A stretch of DNA of 64,000 nt. Source: Oscillospiraceae bacterium (GTDB taxonomy: Bacteria > Bacillota > Clostridia > Oscillospirales > Oscillospiraceae). Made by a program: the position numbers and the translations under genes. Where the stretch lies: assembly GCA_017540565.1 (NCBI GenBank), contig JAFYAU010000008.1, positions 124,001 through 188,000 of the forward strand, in the 5' to 3' direction. This document shows, piece by piece, positions 16,200 through 26,976 of the stretch (its first letter is position 1; each line of letters opens with the position of its first letter). The notes beneath the pieces were generated by a model. The model did no database searches, was not told the DNA's origin, and was given only the letters and a program-made list of their open reading frames with translations.

Positions 16200-16206
16200 G
16201 CCCATT
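16187..16206 (-). promoter_or_regulatory. ANTAR-type hexaloop hairpin in the glutamate synthase leader
   Basis: Minus-strand RNA: 7-bp stem (16206-16200 with 16193-16187; two G-U pairs) closing the hexaloop AAAGGC, with A at loop position 1 and G at position 4, the ANTAR recognition pattern. Its loop and 3' arm are also the 5' arm of the terminator at 16145-16199, so the two structures exclude each other. The predicted transcript starts almost at its 5' end, so no second upstream hairpin fits. Confidence 0.75.
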
Positions 16207-16213
16207 TGCAGGC

Positions 16214-16242
16214 AGTATAGACCCCGGCATTCATAATGTCAA
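16214..16242 (-). promoter_or_regulatory. Promoter of the glutamate synthase/GSI/ANTAR operon
   Basis: Minus strand: TTGACA (16242-16237), 17-nt spacer, TATACT (16219-16214). Transcription should begin near 16207. Confidence 0.85.
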
Positions 16243-16316
16243 GGGATTAACGCAAAAAACGGGACATCATGAAGGAAATACGCACGAACAGGATGCAAAA
16301 AATTGCAAAAAGGGGG

Positions 16317-16345
16317 TTGACAAGGCACAAAAACGGGAGTAAGAT
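16317..16345 (+). promoter_or_regulatory. Promoter of the GSIII/Amt/amidotransferase operon
   Basis: TTGACA at 16317-16322, 17-nt spacer, TAAGAT at 16340-16345. Predicted start near 16351-16353, leaving a leader of about 160 nt. Confidence 0.85.
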
Positions 16346-16353
16346 TCCCTGCG

Positions 16354-16408
16354 TAAAGGCAAGGGCGTCTTTGAGTGATCCACTCGAAGGCGCTCTATCT
16401 CATTTATT
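16354..16408 (+). promoter_or_regulatory. Leader module 1: ANTAR-type hairpin overlapping a terminator-like hairpin
   Basis: Hairpin 16355-16360/16367-16372 closes hexaloop AAGGGC at 16361-16366 (A at position 1, G at position 4). Its 3' arm is also part of a 13-bp hairpin 16365-16377/16381-16393 with a 3-nt loop, followed by a pyrimidine-rich run to 16408. The alternatives are mutually exclusive. The U-tract is interrupted, so the longer hairpin may be only a weak terminator. A further hairpin (about 16391-16417) partly overlaps its end. Confidence 0.65.
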
Positions 16409-16437
16409 GGATAAGAGCGTCCCGCGGAATACGGATG

Positions 16438-16494
16438 AAAAGGCAAAGGCGTCTTTTGTGTTCACACGAAAGGTGCCTCTGCCTTTATTCATTT
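16438..16494 (+). promoter_or_regulatory. Leader module 2: ANTAR-type hairpin overlapping the main leader terminator
   Basis: Hairpin 16438-16444/16451-16457 closes hexaloop AAAGGC at 16445-16450 (A1, G4). The same bases form the 5' arm of a 22-position stem, 16439-16460 with 16465-16486, loop TTCA, followed by TTTATTCATTT. Folding of the short hairpin prevents the terminator, which is the antitermination logic of ANTAR targets. It ends 22 nt before the glutamine synthetase start. Confidence 0.8.
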
Positions 16495-16515
16495 CAGAGA
16501 AAAGGAGACATGAAC

Positions 16516-18612
16516 ATGAGCACGGTATCGGATATTTTCGGAAGTCTGGTCTTCGACGACCGCGTCATGCGGGCGAATCTGTCCGCAGACGTCTACGCCT
16601 CCCTCAGAAAGACCATCGACGAGGGCACCCAGCTGGATATCGGCGTGGCCAACGCCGTTGCACGCGCGATGAAGGAATGGGCGATCGCCAACGGGGCGAC
16701 GCACTTTACCCACTGGTTCCAGCCCCTCACCGGGATCACGGCAGAGAAGCACGACAGCTTCATCTCCCCCTCGCCCGACGGCGGCGTGATCATGGAGTTT
16801 TCCGGCAAGGAACTGATCAAGGGCGAGCCGGACGCCTCATCCTTCCCCTCCGGCGGCCTGCGCGCCACCTTTGAGGCCCGCGGCTATACGGCCTGGGATC
16901 CGACCTCCTACGCGTTTATCAAAGGAAAGACGCTCTGCATCCCCACGGCGTTCTGTTCCTACGGCGGACACGCCCTGGACAAGAAGACGCCGCTGCTGCG
17001 TTCCATGGAGGTGCTCAGCAGACAGGCGCTCCGCATCCTCCGCCTGTTCGGAAACGATACGGCCAGGCGCGTCCTGTCCTCCGTCGGCCCCGAACAGGAG
17101 TACTTCCTGGTCACGAAGGAGATGTACGACAAAAGGCCGGACCTGAGATTCACGGGACGCACGCTGTTCGGCGCCCGGCCTCCCAAGGGACAGGAGCTCG
17201 ACGACCATTACTTCGGCGTGATCAAGCCCGGCGTCGCGGCGTTCATGGAGGATCTGAACGAGGAACTGTGGAAACTGGGGATCCTGGCCAAGACGGAGCA
17301 CAACGAGGTGGCTCCGGCCCAGCACGAGCTGGCGCCCATCTACACCACGACGAACATCGCCACCGACCATAACCAGTTGACCATGGAGATCATGCAGAAG
17401 GTGGCGGCCAGGCACGGGCTCGTCTGCCTGCTCCATGAAAAGCCGTTTGCCGGCGTGAACGGCAGCGGCAAGCACAACAACTGGTCCATCGCCACGGACG
17501 GCGGACAGAACCTCCTCTCTCCGGGCGACACGCCCTATGAGAACGCGCAGTTCCTGCTGTTCCTGTGCGCCGTGATCAAGGCGGTGGACGATTACCAGGA
17601 TCTGCTCCGCCTGTCGGTCGCCACCGCGGGCAACGACCACCGGCTCGGCGCGAACGAGGCGCCCCCGGCCGTCGTCTCCATCTTCCTCGGGGACGAACTG
17701 GACGCGATTCTGGACGCTATCGAGAACGACACGCCCTATGAGGGGGCGGAGAAGAAGATGATGAAGCTGGGCGTGGACGTGCTCCCGAGATTCCGGCGCG
17801 ACACGACCGACCGCAACAGGACCTCTCCCTTCGCTTTCACCGGAAACAAGTTCGAATTCCGAATGCTCGGCTCCTCCAACAGCATCGCCTGCGCGAACAT
17901 CATGCTCAACAGCGCGGTGGCCGAGAGCCTGCGGATCTTTGCGGACGCCCTGGAGGGCGCGGAGGACTTCGAGACGGCGCTGCACGACCTGATCCGCGCC
18001 ACCATCCGCGAGCACAGGAGGATCATCTTCAACGGCAACGGCTACGACGAGGCCTGGATCAAAGAGGCGACGGAGGAACGCGGACTGCTGAACTACCGCA
18101 CGACGGCGGACTGCATGCCGCATCTGCTCGACCGCAAGAACGCCGATATGCTCACCGGGCTCGGCGTCTTCACCGAGGATGAGCTGAGATCCCGGCGCGA
18201 CATCATGCTGGAAAACTACTGCAAGAGCATCGTGATCGAAGCCAACACCATGACGGACATGACGAGGACCCTGATCGTCCCGGCCATAGAGAGATACGCG
18301 GCCGACGTGGCGAAGGGCATTACGGCCAAGAAGGAGATCGCGCCGGGCCTGGCGTGCGTCTACGAAACGGACCTGGTCGGGAAACTCTCCGGGCTGATCG
18401 ACGAGATCGCCGCAAAGACGGACGAACTGGAGGCCGCCCTTCTGACCATCGGCGGAGCGGAGGACATCGTCGAGGAGTCCGCCGCGATCCGCGACCGGCT
18501 CCTCCCGGTCATGAGCCAGCTTCGCGTTCCCTGCGACGAGGCGGAGCGGCTGACGGCAAAGAGCTACTGGCCGTTCCCGACCTACGCCGACCTTCTGTTC
18601 GGCGTGAAATAA
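16516..18612 (+). CDS. glnN: Glutamine synthetase type III
   Basis: 698 residues, the usual GSIII size (about 700), much larger than GSI. Family blocks: HWFQPLTGITAEKHDSF, FSGKELIKGEPDASSFPSGG, SSVGPEQEYFLV, AKTEHNEVAPAQHELAP, GVNGSGKHNNWSIATDGGQNLL and GNKFEFRMLGSSNSIACAN. It makes glutamine from glutamate and ammonium, as a dodecamer in characterised members. The start at 16516 has AAAGGAG 8 nt upstream; ATG 16510 is too close. It heads the plus-strand operon behind a two-module leader. It is the second, unrelated glutamine synthetase within 7 kb. Confidence 0.94.
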   Translation: MSTVSDIFGSLVFDDRVMRANLSADVYASLRKTIDEGTQLDIGVANAVARAMKEWAIANGATHFTHWFQPLTGITAEKHDSFISPSPDGGVIMEFSGKELIKGEPDASSFPSGGLRATFEARGYTAWDPTSYAFIKGKTLCIPTAFCSYGGHALDKKTPLLRSMEVLSRQALRILRLFGNDTARRVLSSVGPEQEYFLVTKEMYDKRPDLRFTGRTLFGARPPKGQELDDHYFGVIKPGVAAFMEDLNEELWKLGILAKTEHNEVAPAQHELAPIYTTTNIATDHNQLTMEIMQKVAARHGLVCLLHEKPFAGVNGSGKHNNWSIATDGGQNLLSPGDTPYENAQFLLFLCAVIKAVDDYQDLLRLSVATAGNDHRLGANEAPPAVVSIFLGDELDAILDAIENDTPYEGAEKKMMKLGVDVLPRFRRDTTDRNRTSPFAFTGNKFEFRMLGSSNSIACANIMLNSAVAESLRIFADALEGAEDFETALHDLIRATIREHRRIIFNGNGYDEAWIKEATEERGLLNYRTTADCMPHLLDRKNADMLTGLGVFTEDELRSRRDIMLENYCKSIVIEANTMTDMTRTLIVPAIERYAADVAKGITAKKEIAPGLACVYETDLVGKLSGLIDEIAAKTDELEAALLTIGGAEDIVEESAAIRDRLLPVMSQLRVPCDEAERLTAKSYWPFPTYADLLFGVK

Positions 18613-18646
18613 GAAAAAGAGAGATGTGAAAAGGAGCTGACATGCC

Positions 18647-20371
18647 ATGTCTGTTGAATTCTGGTTCCTGATCGGCGCCGCGCTGGTCTTCTGGATGCAG
18701 GCCGGGTTCGCCATGGTCGAGACCGGCTTTACCCGGGCCAAGAACGCCGGCAACATCATCATGAAGAACCTGATGGATTTCTGCATCGGAACGGTGGTCT
18801 TCTCCCTGCTGGGCTATACGCTGATGATGGGCGAGGACACGCTGTTCGGACTGATCGGGAAACCGAATCTGGATCTGTTCACGCACTTTAAAGAGTTTAT
18901 CGCATCCCCCGCGGAGGGGTTCACCGACGCGAGTTATTTCGTTTTCAATCTGGTCTTCTGCGCCACGACGGCGACCATCGTCTCCGGCTCCATGGCGGAA
19001 CGTACGAAGTTCTCAGCCTACTGCGTCTATTCCGCTGTGATCAGCCTGGTGATCTATCCCATCGAGGCGCACTGGATCTGGGGCGGCGGCTGGCTCAGCC
19101 AGATCGGATTCCATGACTACGCGGGATCCTGCGCCATCCACATGGTCGGCGGCATCGCCGCACTGATCGGGGCTGCGGTCCTCGGGCCCCGCATCGGCAA
19201 GTATGTGAAAGACAAAGACGGCAGGGTGACGAAGGTCAACGCGATCCCCGGCCACTCCATTCCCCTCGGCGCGCTGGGCGTGTTCATTCTGTGGCTGGGC
19301 TGGTACGGATTCAACGGCGCGGCCGCGACTTCGGTATCTGAACTGTCGTCCATCTTCCTGACAACCACCATCGCGCCGTCCGTGGCCACCTGCACGACGC
19401 TGATCTTCACCTGGATCAGGAACGGCAAGCCCGATGTTTCCATGTGCCTGAACGCCTCCCTCGCCGGCCTTGTGGCGGTCACCGCGGGATGCGACGCGTT
19501 CGACGCTCTCGGTGCCGCGGCAGTCGGCCTCGTCTCAGGGCTCCTGGTCGTGATCGTGGTCGAGAAGCTGGATCTCCGGCTGCACATCGACGATCCCGTC
19601 GGAGCCGTCGGCGTGCACTGCGCCAACGGCATCTGGGGAACAATTGCTGTAGGCCTTCTGGCCAGCCCGGCGGCGCCTGCCGGCCTGAACGGCCTGTTCT
19701 ACACCGGAAAGATTGACCAGCTCGGCCTTCAGCTGCTCGGTTTCGTCACCGTGGCGGCGTGGGCAGCGGTCACCATGCTGTGCTTCTTCAAGTTCCTGAA
19801 GAAAATCGATTTCCTGCGTGCGGATCCCGCGGACGAACTGACAGGTCTGGACATCAGTGAGCACGGACTGCCCAGCGCTTACGCGGATTTCATGCCGGCA
19901 GTCGACCAGTACGCGGCCTTCGGCTCCGGTGAACCCGTCACGGCGGTCTCCGGCACAACGCCTCCGGCCGAGGCAATCCCGGTGAAGCGCGAGCCCGCGT
20001 TCGACACCGGCGGACCCAAGTTCACCAAAGTGGAGATCGTATTCAAGGAGGAGAAGCTGTACGCCCTGAAGGACGCGATGTCGAAGCTCGGCATCACCGG
20101 CATGACCGTCTCCCACGTGATGGGCTACGGAATGCAGAAGGGACATACGGAATTCTACCGCGGCGTCGCGGTGGAGACGGATCTTCGCCCGAAGGTCCAG
20201 GTGGATATCGTCGTGTCCGCGATCCCCGTGAGGGATGTGATCGAAACGGCGAAGAAGGTGCTTTACACGGGACACATCGGAGACGGGAAGATCTTCGTCT
20301 ACGACGTGGAGAACGTGGTGAAGGTACGTACCGGCGAAGAGGGCTACGCGGCGCTTCAGGACGTGGAATGA
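18647..20371 (+). CDS. amt: Ammonium transporter fused to a PII signalling domain
   Basis: 574 residues. Residues 1 to about 400 are an Amt/Rh channel with about 11 membrane segments (MQAGFAMVETGFTRAKN, AYCVYSAVISLVIYPIEAHWIWGGGWL, HMVGGIAALIGA, HSIPLGALGVFILWLGWYGFNGA). After a Pro/Glu-rich linker, residues from about 455 form a complete PII domain: KVEIVFKEEKLYALKDAMSK, T-loop GMQKGHTEFYRGVAV with the modifiable-type Tyr, and ATP/2-oxoglutarate loop TGHIGDGKIFV. In other bacteria PII (GlnK) plugs AmtB in trans; here sensor and channel are one chain. It lies 34 nt after glnN. Confidence 0.93.
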   Translation: MSVEFWFLIGAALVFWMQAGFAMVETGFTRAKNAGNIIMKNLMDFCIGTVVFSLLGYTLMMGEDTLFGLIGKPNLDLFTHFKEFIASPAEGFTDASYFVFNLVFCATTATIVSGSMAERTKFSAYCVYSAVISLVIYPIEAHWIWGGGWLSQIGFHDYAGSCAIHMVGGIAALIGAAVLGPRIGKYVKDKDGRVTKVNAIPGHSIPLGALGVFILWLGWYGFNGAAATSVSELSSIFLTTTIAPSVATCTTLIFTWIRNGKPDVSMCLNASLAGLVAVTAGCDAFDALGAAAVGLVSGLLVVIVVEKLDLRLHIDDPVGAVGVHCANGIWGTIAVGLLASPAAPAGLNGLFYTGKIDQLGLQLLGFVTVAAWAAVTMLCFFKFLKKIDFLRADPADELTGLDISEHGLPSAYADFMPAVDQYAAFGSGEPVTAVSGTTPPAEAIPVKREPAFDTGGPKFTKVEIVFKEEKLYALKDAMSKLGITGMTVSHVMGYGMQKGHTEFYRGVAVETDLRPKVQVDIVVSAIPVRDVIETAKKVLYTGHIGDGKIFVYDVENVVKVRTGEEGYAALQDVE

Positions 20372-20392
20372 TCCGCGTCCGTGCCGGATAAC

Positions 20393-20434
20393 AGGAGGAT
20401 ACGGCAGGGCGGACACCGGTCCGTCCTGCCTCCT
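20393..20434 (+). other. Intercistronic hairpin between amt and asnB
   Basis: A 12-bp stem (20403-20414/20419-20430, loop ACCG), extended by an outer AGGAGG/CCTCCT pairing. No U-tract follows. It may fold away the AGGAGG at 20393 or mark an RNA processing site. The downstream ribosome site GGAGG at 20451 remains free. Confidence 0.5.
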
Positions 20435-20464
20435 GCTGAATCTGTGAATCGGAGGTTATGAGCT

Positions 20465-22048
20465 ATGTGCTCGGTCATGGGCTGCTGCGACGATGTTTTC
20501 GACCGGCAGCGTTTCGAGGAGGGATTCGATCGGACGGTCTCGAGGGGACCGGACGACAGCCGGATCGTGGATACCGGACACGGCATCCTGGCGTTTCACA
20601 GGCTGTCGATCATGGGGCTGACACCGGATGGCATGCAGCCCTTCGAACTTGACGGCAGCTATGCCGTATGCAACGGCGAGCTGTACGGATTCGAAAAGCA
20701 GAGAGAGGAACTGAAGAAAAAGGGATACACGTTCCGCAGCGGCAGCGACTGCGAGATCATCCTTCCCATGTACCGGGAGTATGGGACGGACATGTTCGCG
20801 AGACTGGACGCGGAGTTTGCCTGCATCATCTATGACGATGAGACAGGGGAATATGTGGCGGCCCGGGATCCCATCGGGATCCGCCCCCTGTATTACGGAT
20901 ATGACGAGCGGGACGCCATCCTGTTCGCCAGCGAGCCGAAGAACCTGGTGGGGCTGGTGAAGCGGATCATGCCCTTTCCGCCCGGCCATTACTGGAAGGG
21001 AGGAAGATTCGTCTGCTACCGGGACATCTCCCTGCCTGAAACGGTCTGCCAGGACAGCCTGGAGACTGCCTGCGCAGCCATCCGCGAAAAACTCATCGAC
21101 GGCGTGAAAAAGCGTCTCGTATCAGACGCAAAAGTGGGATTCCTGCTGTCCGGCGGCCTGGACTCCTCCCTCGTGTGCGCCATAGCGGCGAGGGAGAGCG
21201 CCGAGCCAATCCGCACGTTTGCCATCGGAATGAGCGAGGATCCCATCGATCTGAAGTACGCGCGGCAGGTCGCGGAGTTCATCGGATCCGACCACACGGA
21301 GATCACGATGACGCCGGAGGACGTCATTTCCTCCCTGGAGACGGTCATCGAACTGCTCGGGACCTACGACATCACCACGATCCGAGCCAGCATCGGCATG
21401 TATCTGGTGTGCCGCGCGATCCATGAGACGACGGACATCCGCGTTCTCCTGACGGGGGAGATCTCCGACGAACTGTTCGGATACAAGTACACGGATTTCG
21501 CTCCGTCCGCCGAAGCCTTTCAGAGAGAAGCGGAAAAGCGGATCCGCGAGCTGCATATGTACGACGTTCTGAGAGCGGACCGCTGCATCTCCGTCAACTC
21601 CCTGGAGGCACGGGTGCCTTTCGGCGACCTGGATTTTGCGGAGTACGTGATGAGCCTGGATCCGGAGATGAAGCTGAACCGCTACGGCAAGGGAAAGTAT
21701 CTTCTCCGGCACGCCTTCGAGGGGCAGGGCTATCTGCCGGACAGCATCCTGTGGCGGGAGAAGGCGGCCTTCTCCGACGCCGTGGGGCATTCCATGGTGG
21801 ACGATCTGAAAGCCCTTGCGGAGTCGAGATATACCGATGAGGAGTTCGAAACGCGGCGCATGCGGTACGATCACGCCCGTCCCTTCACGAAGGAGTCCCT
21901 CCTGTACCGGGAGATCTTCGAGAAGCACTATCCGGGACAGGCGGAGATGATCGCGGATTTCTGGATGCCCAACCGGGAGTGGGAGGGCTGCGACGTGGAC
22001 GACCCGTCGGCGCGCGTGCTTTCCAACTACGGGGAGAGCGGAAAATAA
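20465..22048 (+). CDS. asnB: Glutamine-hydrolysing asparagine synthetase
   Basis: 527 residues. The N-terminal class II glutaminase has Cys2 as nucleophile after Met removal (MCSVMG), RGPDDSRI, HRLSIMG and NGELYGF. The synthetase domain has the PP-loop FLLSGGLDSSLVCAIAA and LLTGEISDELFGYKY. It converts aspartate plus glutamine plus ATP to asparagine. It resembles the E. coli/eukaryotic AsnB type (about 550 residues) and is not a lasso cyclase: the glutaminase domain is intact. It is transcribed after amt in the nitrogen operon. Confidence 0.93.
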   Translation: MCSVMGCCDDVFDRQRFEEGFDRTVSRGPDDSRIVDTGHGILAFHRLSIMGLTPDGMQPFELDGSYAVCNGELYGFEKQREELKKKGYTFRSGSDCEIILPMYREYGTDMFARLDAEFACIIYDDETGEYVAARDPIGIRPLYYGYDERDAILFASEPKNLVGLVKRIMPFPPGHYWKGGRFVCYRDISLPETVCQDSLETACAAIREKLIDGVKKRLVSDAKVGFLLSGGLDSSLVCAIAARESAEPIRTFAIGMSEDPIDLKYARQVAEFIGSDHTEITMTPEDVISSLETVIELLGTYDITTIRASIGMYLVCRAIHETTDIRVLLTGEISDELFGYKYTDFAPSAEAFQREAEKRIRELHMYDVLRADRCISVNSLEARVPFGDLDFAEYVMSLDPEMKLNRYGKGKYLLRHAFEGQGYLPDSILWREKAAFSDAVGHSMVDDLKALAESRYTDEEFETRRMRYDHARPFTKESLLYREIFEKHYPGQAEMIADFWMPNREWEGCDVDDPSARVLSNYGESGK

Positions 22049-22075
22049 GGAAGAGGAAAGGCGGCGGAGGCCGAT

Positions 22076-23899
22076 ATGTGCGGAATCGTAGGATTCACCG
22101 GCGCGAGGAGCGCGGCACCGATCCTTCTGGACGGTCTGAAAAAACTGGAATACAGAGGCTATGACTCGGCAGGGATCGCGGTCATGGACGGACCCGCGAT
22201 CTCCGTGGTCAAGGTTAAGGGGAGGATCGCCAGCCTTTGCGAGCGGACGGACGGCGGGCAGAACGTGTCCGGCGTGACGGGCATCGGCCACACCCGGTGG
22301 GCGACGCACGGAGCCCCGACGGAGGAGAACGCCCATCCCCATCTGAGCAACGACGGCAGGTTTGCCGTCGTGCACAACGGGATCATCGAGAACTACGTTT
22401 CCCTGCGCGAGGAGCTGATGAGCGAAGGCTACCGTTTCGAGAGCGAGACGGATACCGAAGTGATCGTCCATCTGATCGAGAAATACTACCGCGGCAGCGT
22501 GAGGGAGGCTCTGGTGCGGACCGCGAACCGTCTGCGGGGTTCCTACGCTCTCGGCGTGATCTGCACCGAAGAGACCGGCAGGATCTACGCCGTCAGGGAG
22601 GCCAGCCCGCTGATCCTCGGGATCGGGGCGGGGGAGAACTACTTCGCCTCCGATGTGACGGCGCTCGTTCCTTACACCAGGAACGTGATCTATCTGGAAG
22701 ACGGGGAGTTCGCGGAGCTGTCCGCGGAGTCCGTCCGGATCTTCGACTGCACCGGGCAGGAGGTACGCCGGAAGGTCTCCCGCGTCATGTGGGACGTCCA
22801 GGCGGCGGAAAAGGGCGGATACGAGCACTTCATGCTCAAGGAGATCATGGAACAGCCCGCCGCGGTGAAGGCGACCATCGCCCCCCGGATCAGGAACGGA
22901 AGGATCGAGATCGAAGAGATCGGGGGGATCCTTTCCGGACTCGGGGATATCCGCAGCATCGTCATCACGGCCTGCGGGTCGGCCTATTATGCGGGCTGTG
23001 CCGGAAGATATGCCCTGGAGAGGCTGAGCGGGATCCCCGTACGGACGGAACTGGCCAGCGAACTGAGATACAGCGATCCGCTGATCGACGGACACACGCT
23101 GGTGATCGTCATCTCCCAGTCGGGAGAGACGGCGGACACCATCGCCGCACTGAAGGAGTGCCGGGACAGGGGAGCCAGAACGCTGGCGGTCGTGAACGTG
23201 GTGGGCAGCACCGTGGCAAGGCTTGCCGACAGCACCGTATACACATGGGCAGGACCCGAGATCGCCGTCGCGACGACCAAGGGATACACCACGCAGGTAG
23301 CCGTTCTGTATCTTCTGGCGGTCTGTTTCGCGGACCGGCTGGGCCGTCTCCCGGAAGGGGAGAGCGGACCGGTCGAGAGCCTTCAGGCGCTGCCACGCCG
23401 GATCCAGCAGGCCATCGACATGAATCCCGGCATTCCCGCCCTGGCGGGGAAATACCATGAAAGCCGCGCGCTGTTCTTCATCGGACGGAACACGGACTAC
23501 GCGGCCGCGCTGGAGGGCGCGCTGAAGATGAAGGAGATCTCCTATCTTCACGCGGAGGCCTACGCCGCCGGGGAGCTCAAGCACGGGACGATTGCGCTGA
23601 TCGAGGAGCATCAGCCGGTGATCGCGCTGTGCTGCAACCGGGCACTCATGGAGAAGACGCTGAGCAACATCGTGGAGGTGAAGTCCCGGGGGGCGGAAGT
23701 CCTGGCGCTGACGTTCCGGAACAATCAGAAGATCCTGTCCGCGGCCGACGATCTGCTCTTCATCCCGGAGGTGGATCCGCTGTTCTCAGCGGCCGTGGAG
23801 ATCGTGCCGCTGCAGCTGCTGGCGTATCATGTGGCCAGGGAGAACGGATGCGACATAGACAAACCGAAAAATCTGGCGAAATCCGTGACCGTCGAGTAG
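22076..23899 (+). CDS. glmS: Glutamine-fructose-6-phosphate aminotransferase
   Basis: 607 residues, normal length. Class II glutaminase domain with Cys2 (MCGIVGFTG, LEYRGYDSAGIAV, GHTRWATHG, HNGIIENY) and two SIS sugar-isomerase domains (TACGSAYYAGC, ISQSGETADTIAAL, FIGRNTDYAAALEGALKMKEISYLHAEAYAAGELKHG), ending in the conserved DKPKNLAKSVTVE. It makes glucosamine-6-phosphate for peptidoglycan from glutamine. It follows asnB by 27 nt with its own AGGAAAGGCGG site. I see no glmS ribozyme in the 27-nt gap. Confidence 0.95.
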   Translation: MCGIVGFTGARSAAPILLDGLKKLEYRGYDSAGIAVMDGPAISVVKVKGRIASLCERTDGGQNVSGVTGIGHTRWATHGAPTEENAHPHLSNDGRFAVVHNGIIENYVSLREELMSEGYRFESETDTEVIVHLIEKYYRGSVREALVRTANRLRGSYALGVICTEETGRIYAVREASPLILGIGAGENYFASDVTALVPYTRNVIYLEDGEFAELSAESVRIFDCTGQEVRRKVSRVMWDVQAAEKGGYEHFMLKEIMEQPAAVKATIAPRIRNGRIEIEEIGGILSGLGDIRSIVITACGSAYYAGCAGRYALERLSGIPVRTELASELRYSDPLIDGHTLVIVISQSGETADTIAALKECRDRGARTLAVVNVVGSTVARLADSTVYTWAGPEIAVATTKGYTTQVAVLYLLAVCFADRLGRLPEGESGPVESLQALPRRIQQAIDMNPGIPALAGKYHESRALFFIGRNTDYAAALEGALKMKEISYLHAEAYAAGELKHGTIALIEEHQPVIALCCNRALMEKTLSNIVEVKSRGAEVLALTFRNNQKILSAADDLLFIPEVDPLFSAAVEIVPLQLLAYHVARENGCDIDKPKNLAKSVTVE

Positions 23900-26964
<3,065 letters not shown>

Positions 26965-26976
26965 GGAGCTGTCGGA

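Noticed and set aside
16347..16365. Hexaloop hairpin CCC-TGC-GTAAAG-GCA-GGG near the GSIII transcript start
   Set aside because: The loop lacks the A1/G4 pattern and the 5' arm lies upstream of the predicted transcript start.
20465..22048. Asparagine synthetase as a lasso-peptide cyclase for the peptide at 355
   Set aside because: It is 16 kb away, has a complete Cys2 glutaminase domain and sits among primary nitrogen genes; lasso cyclases usually lack an active glutaminase and sit in the cluster with a B2 protease.
22049..22075. glmS ribozyme upstream of glmS
   Set aside because: Only 27 nt separate asnB and glmS, far too short for the ribozyme.
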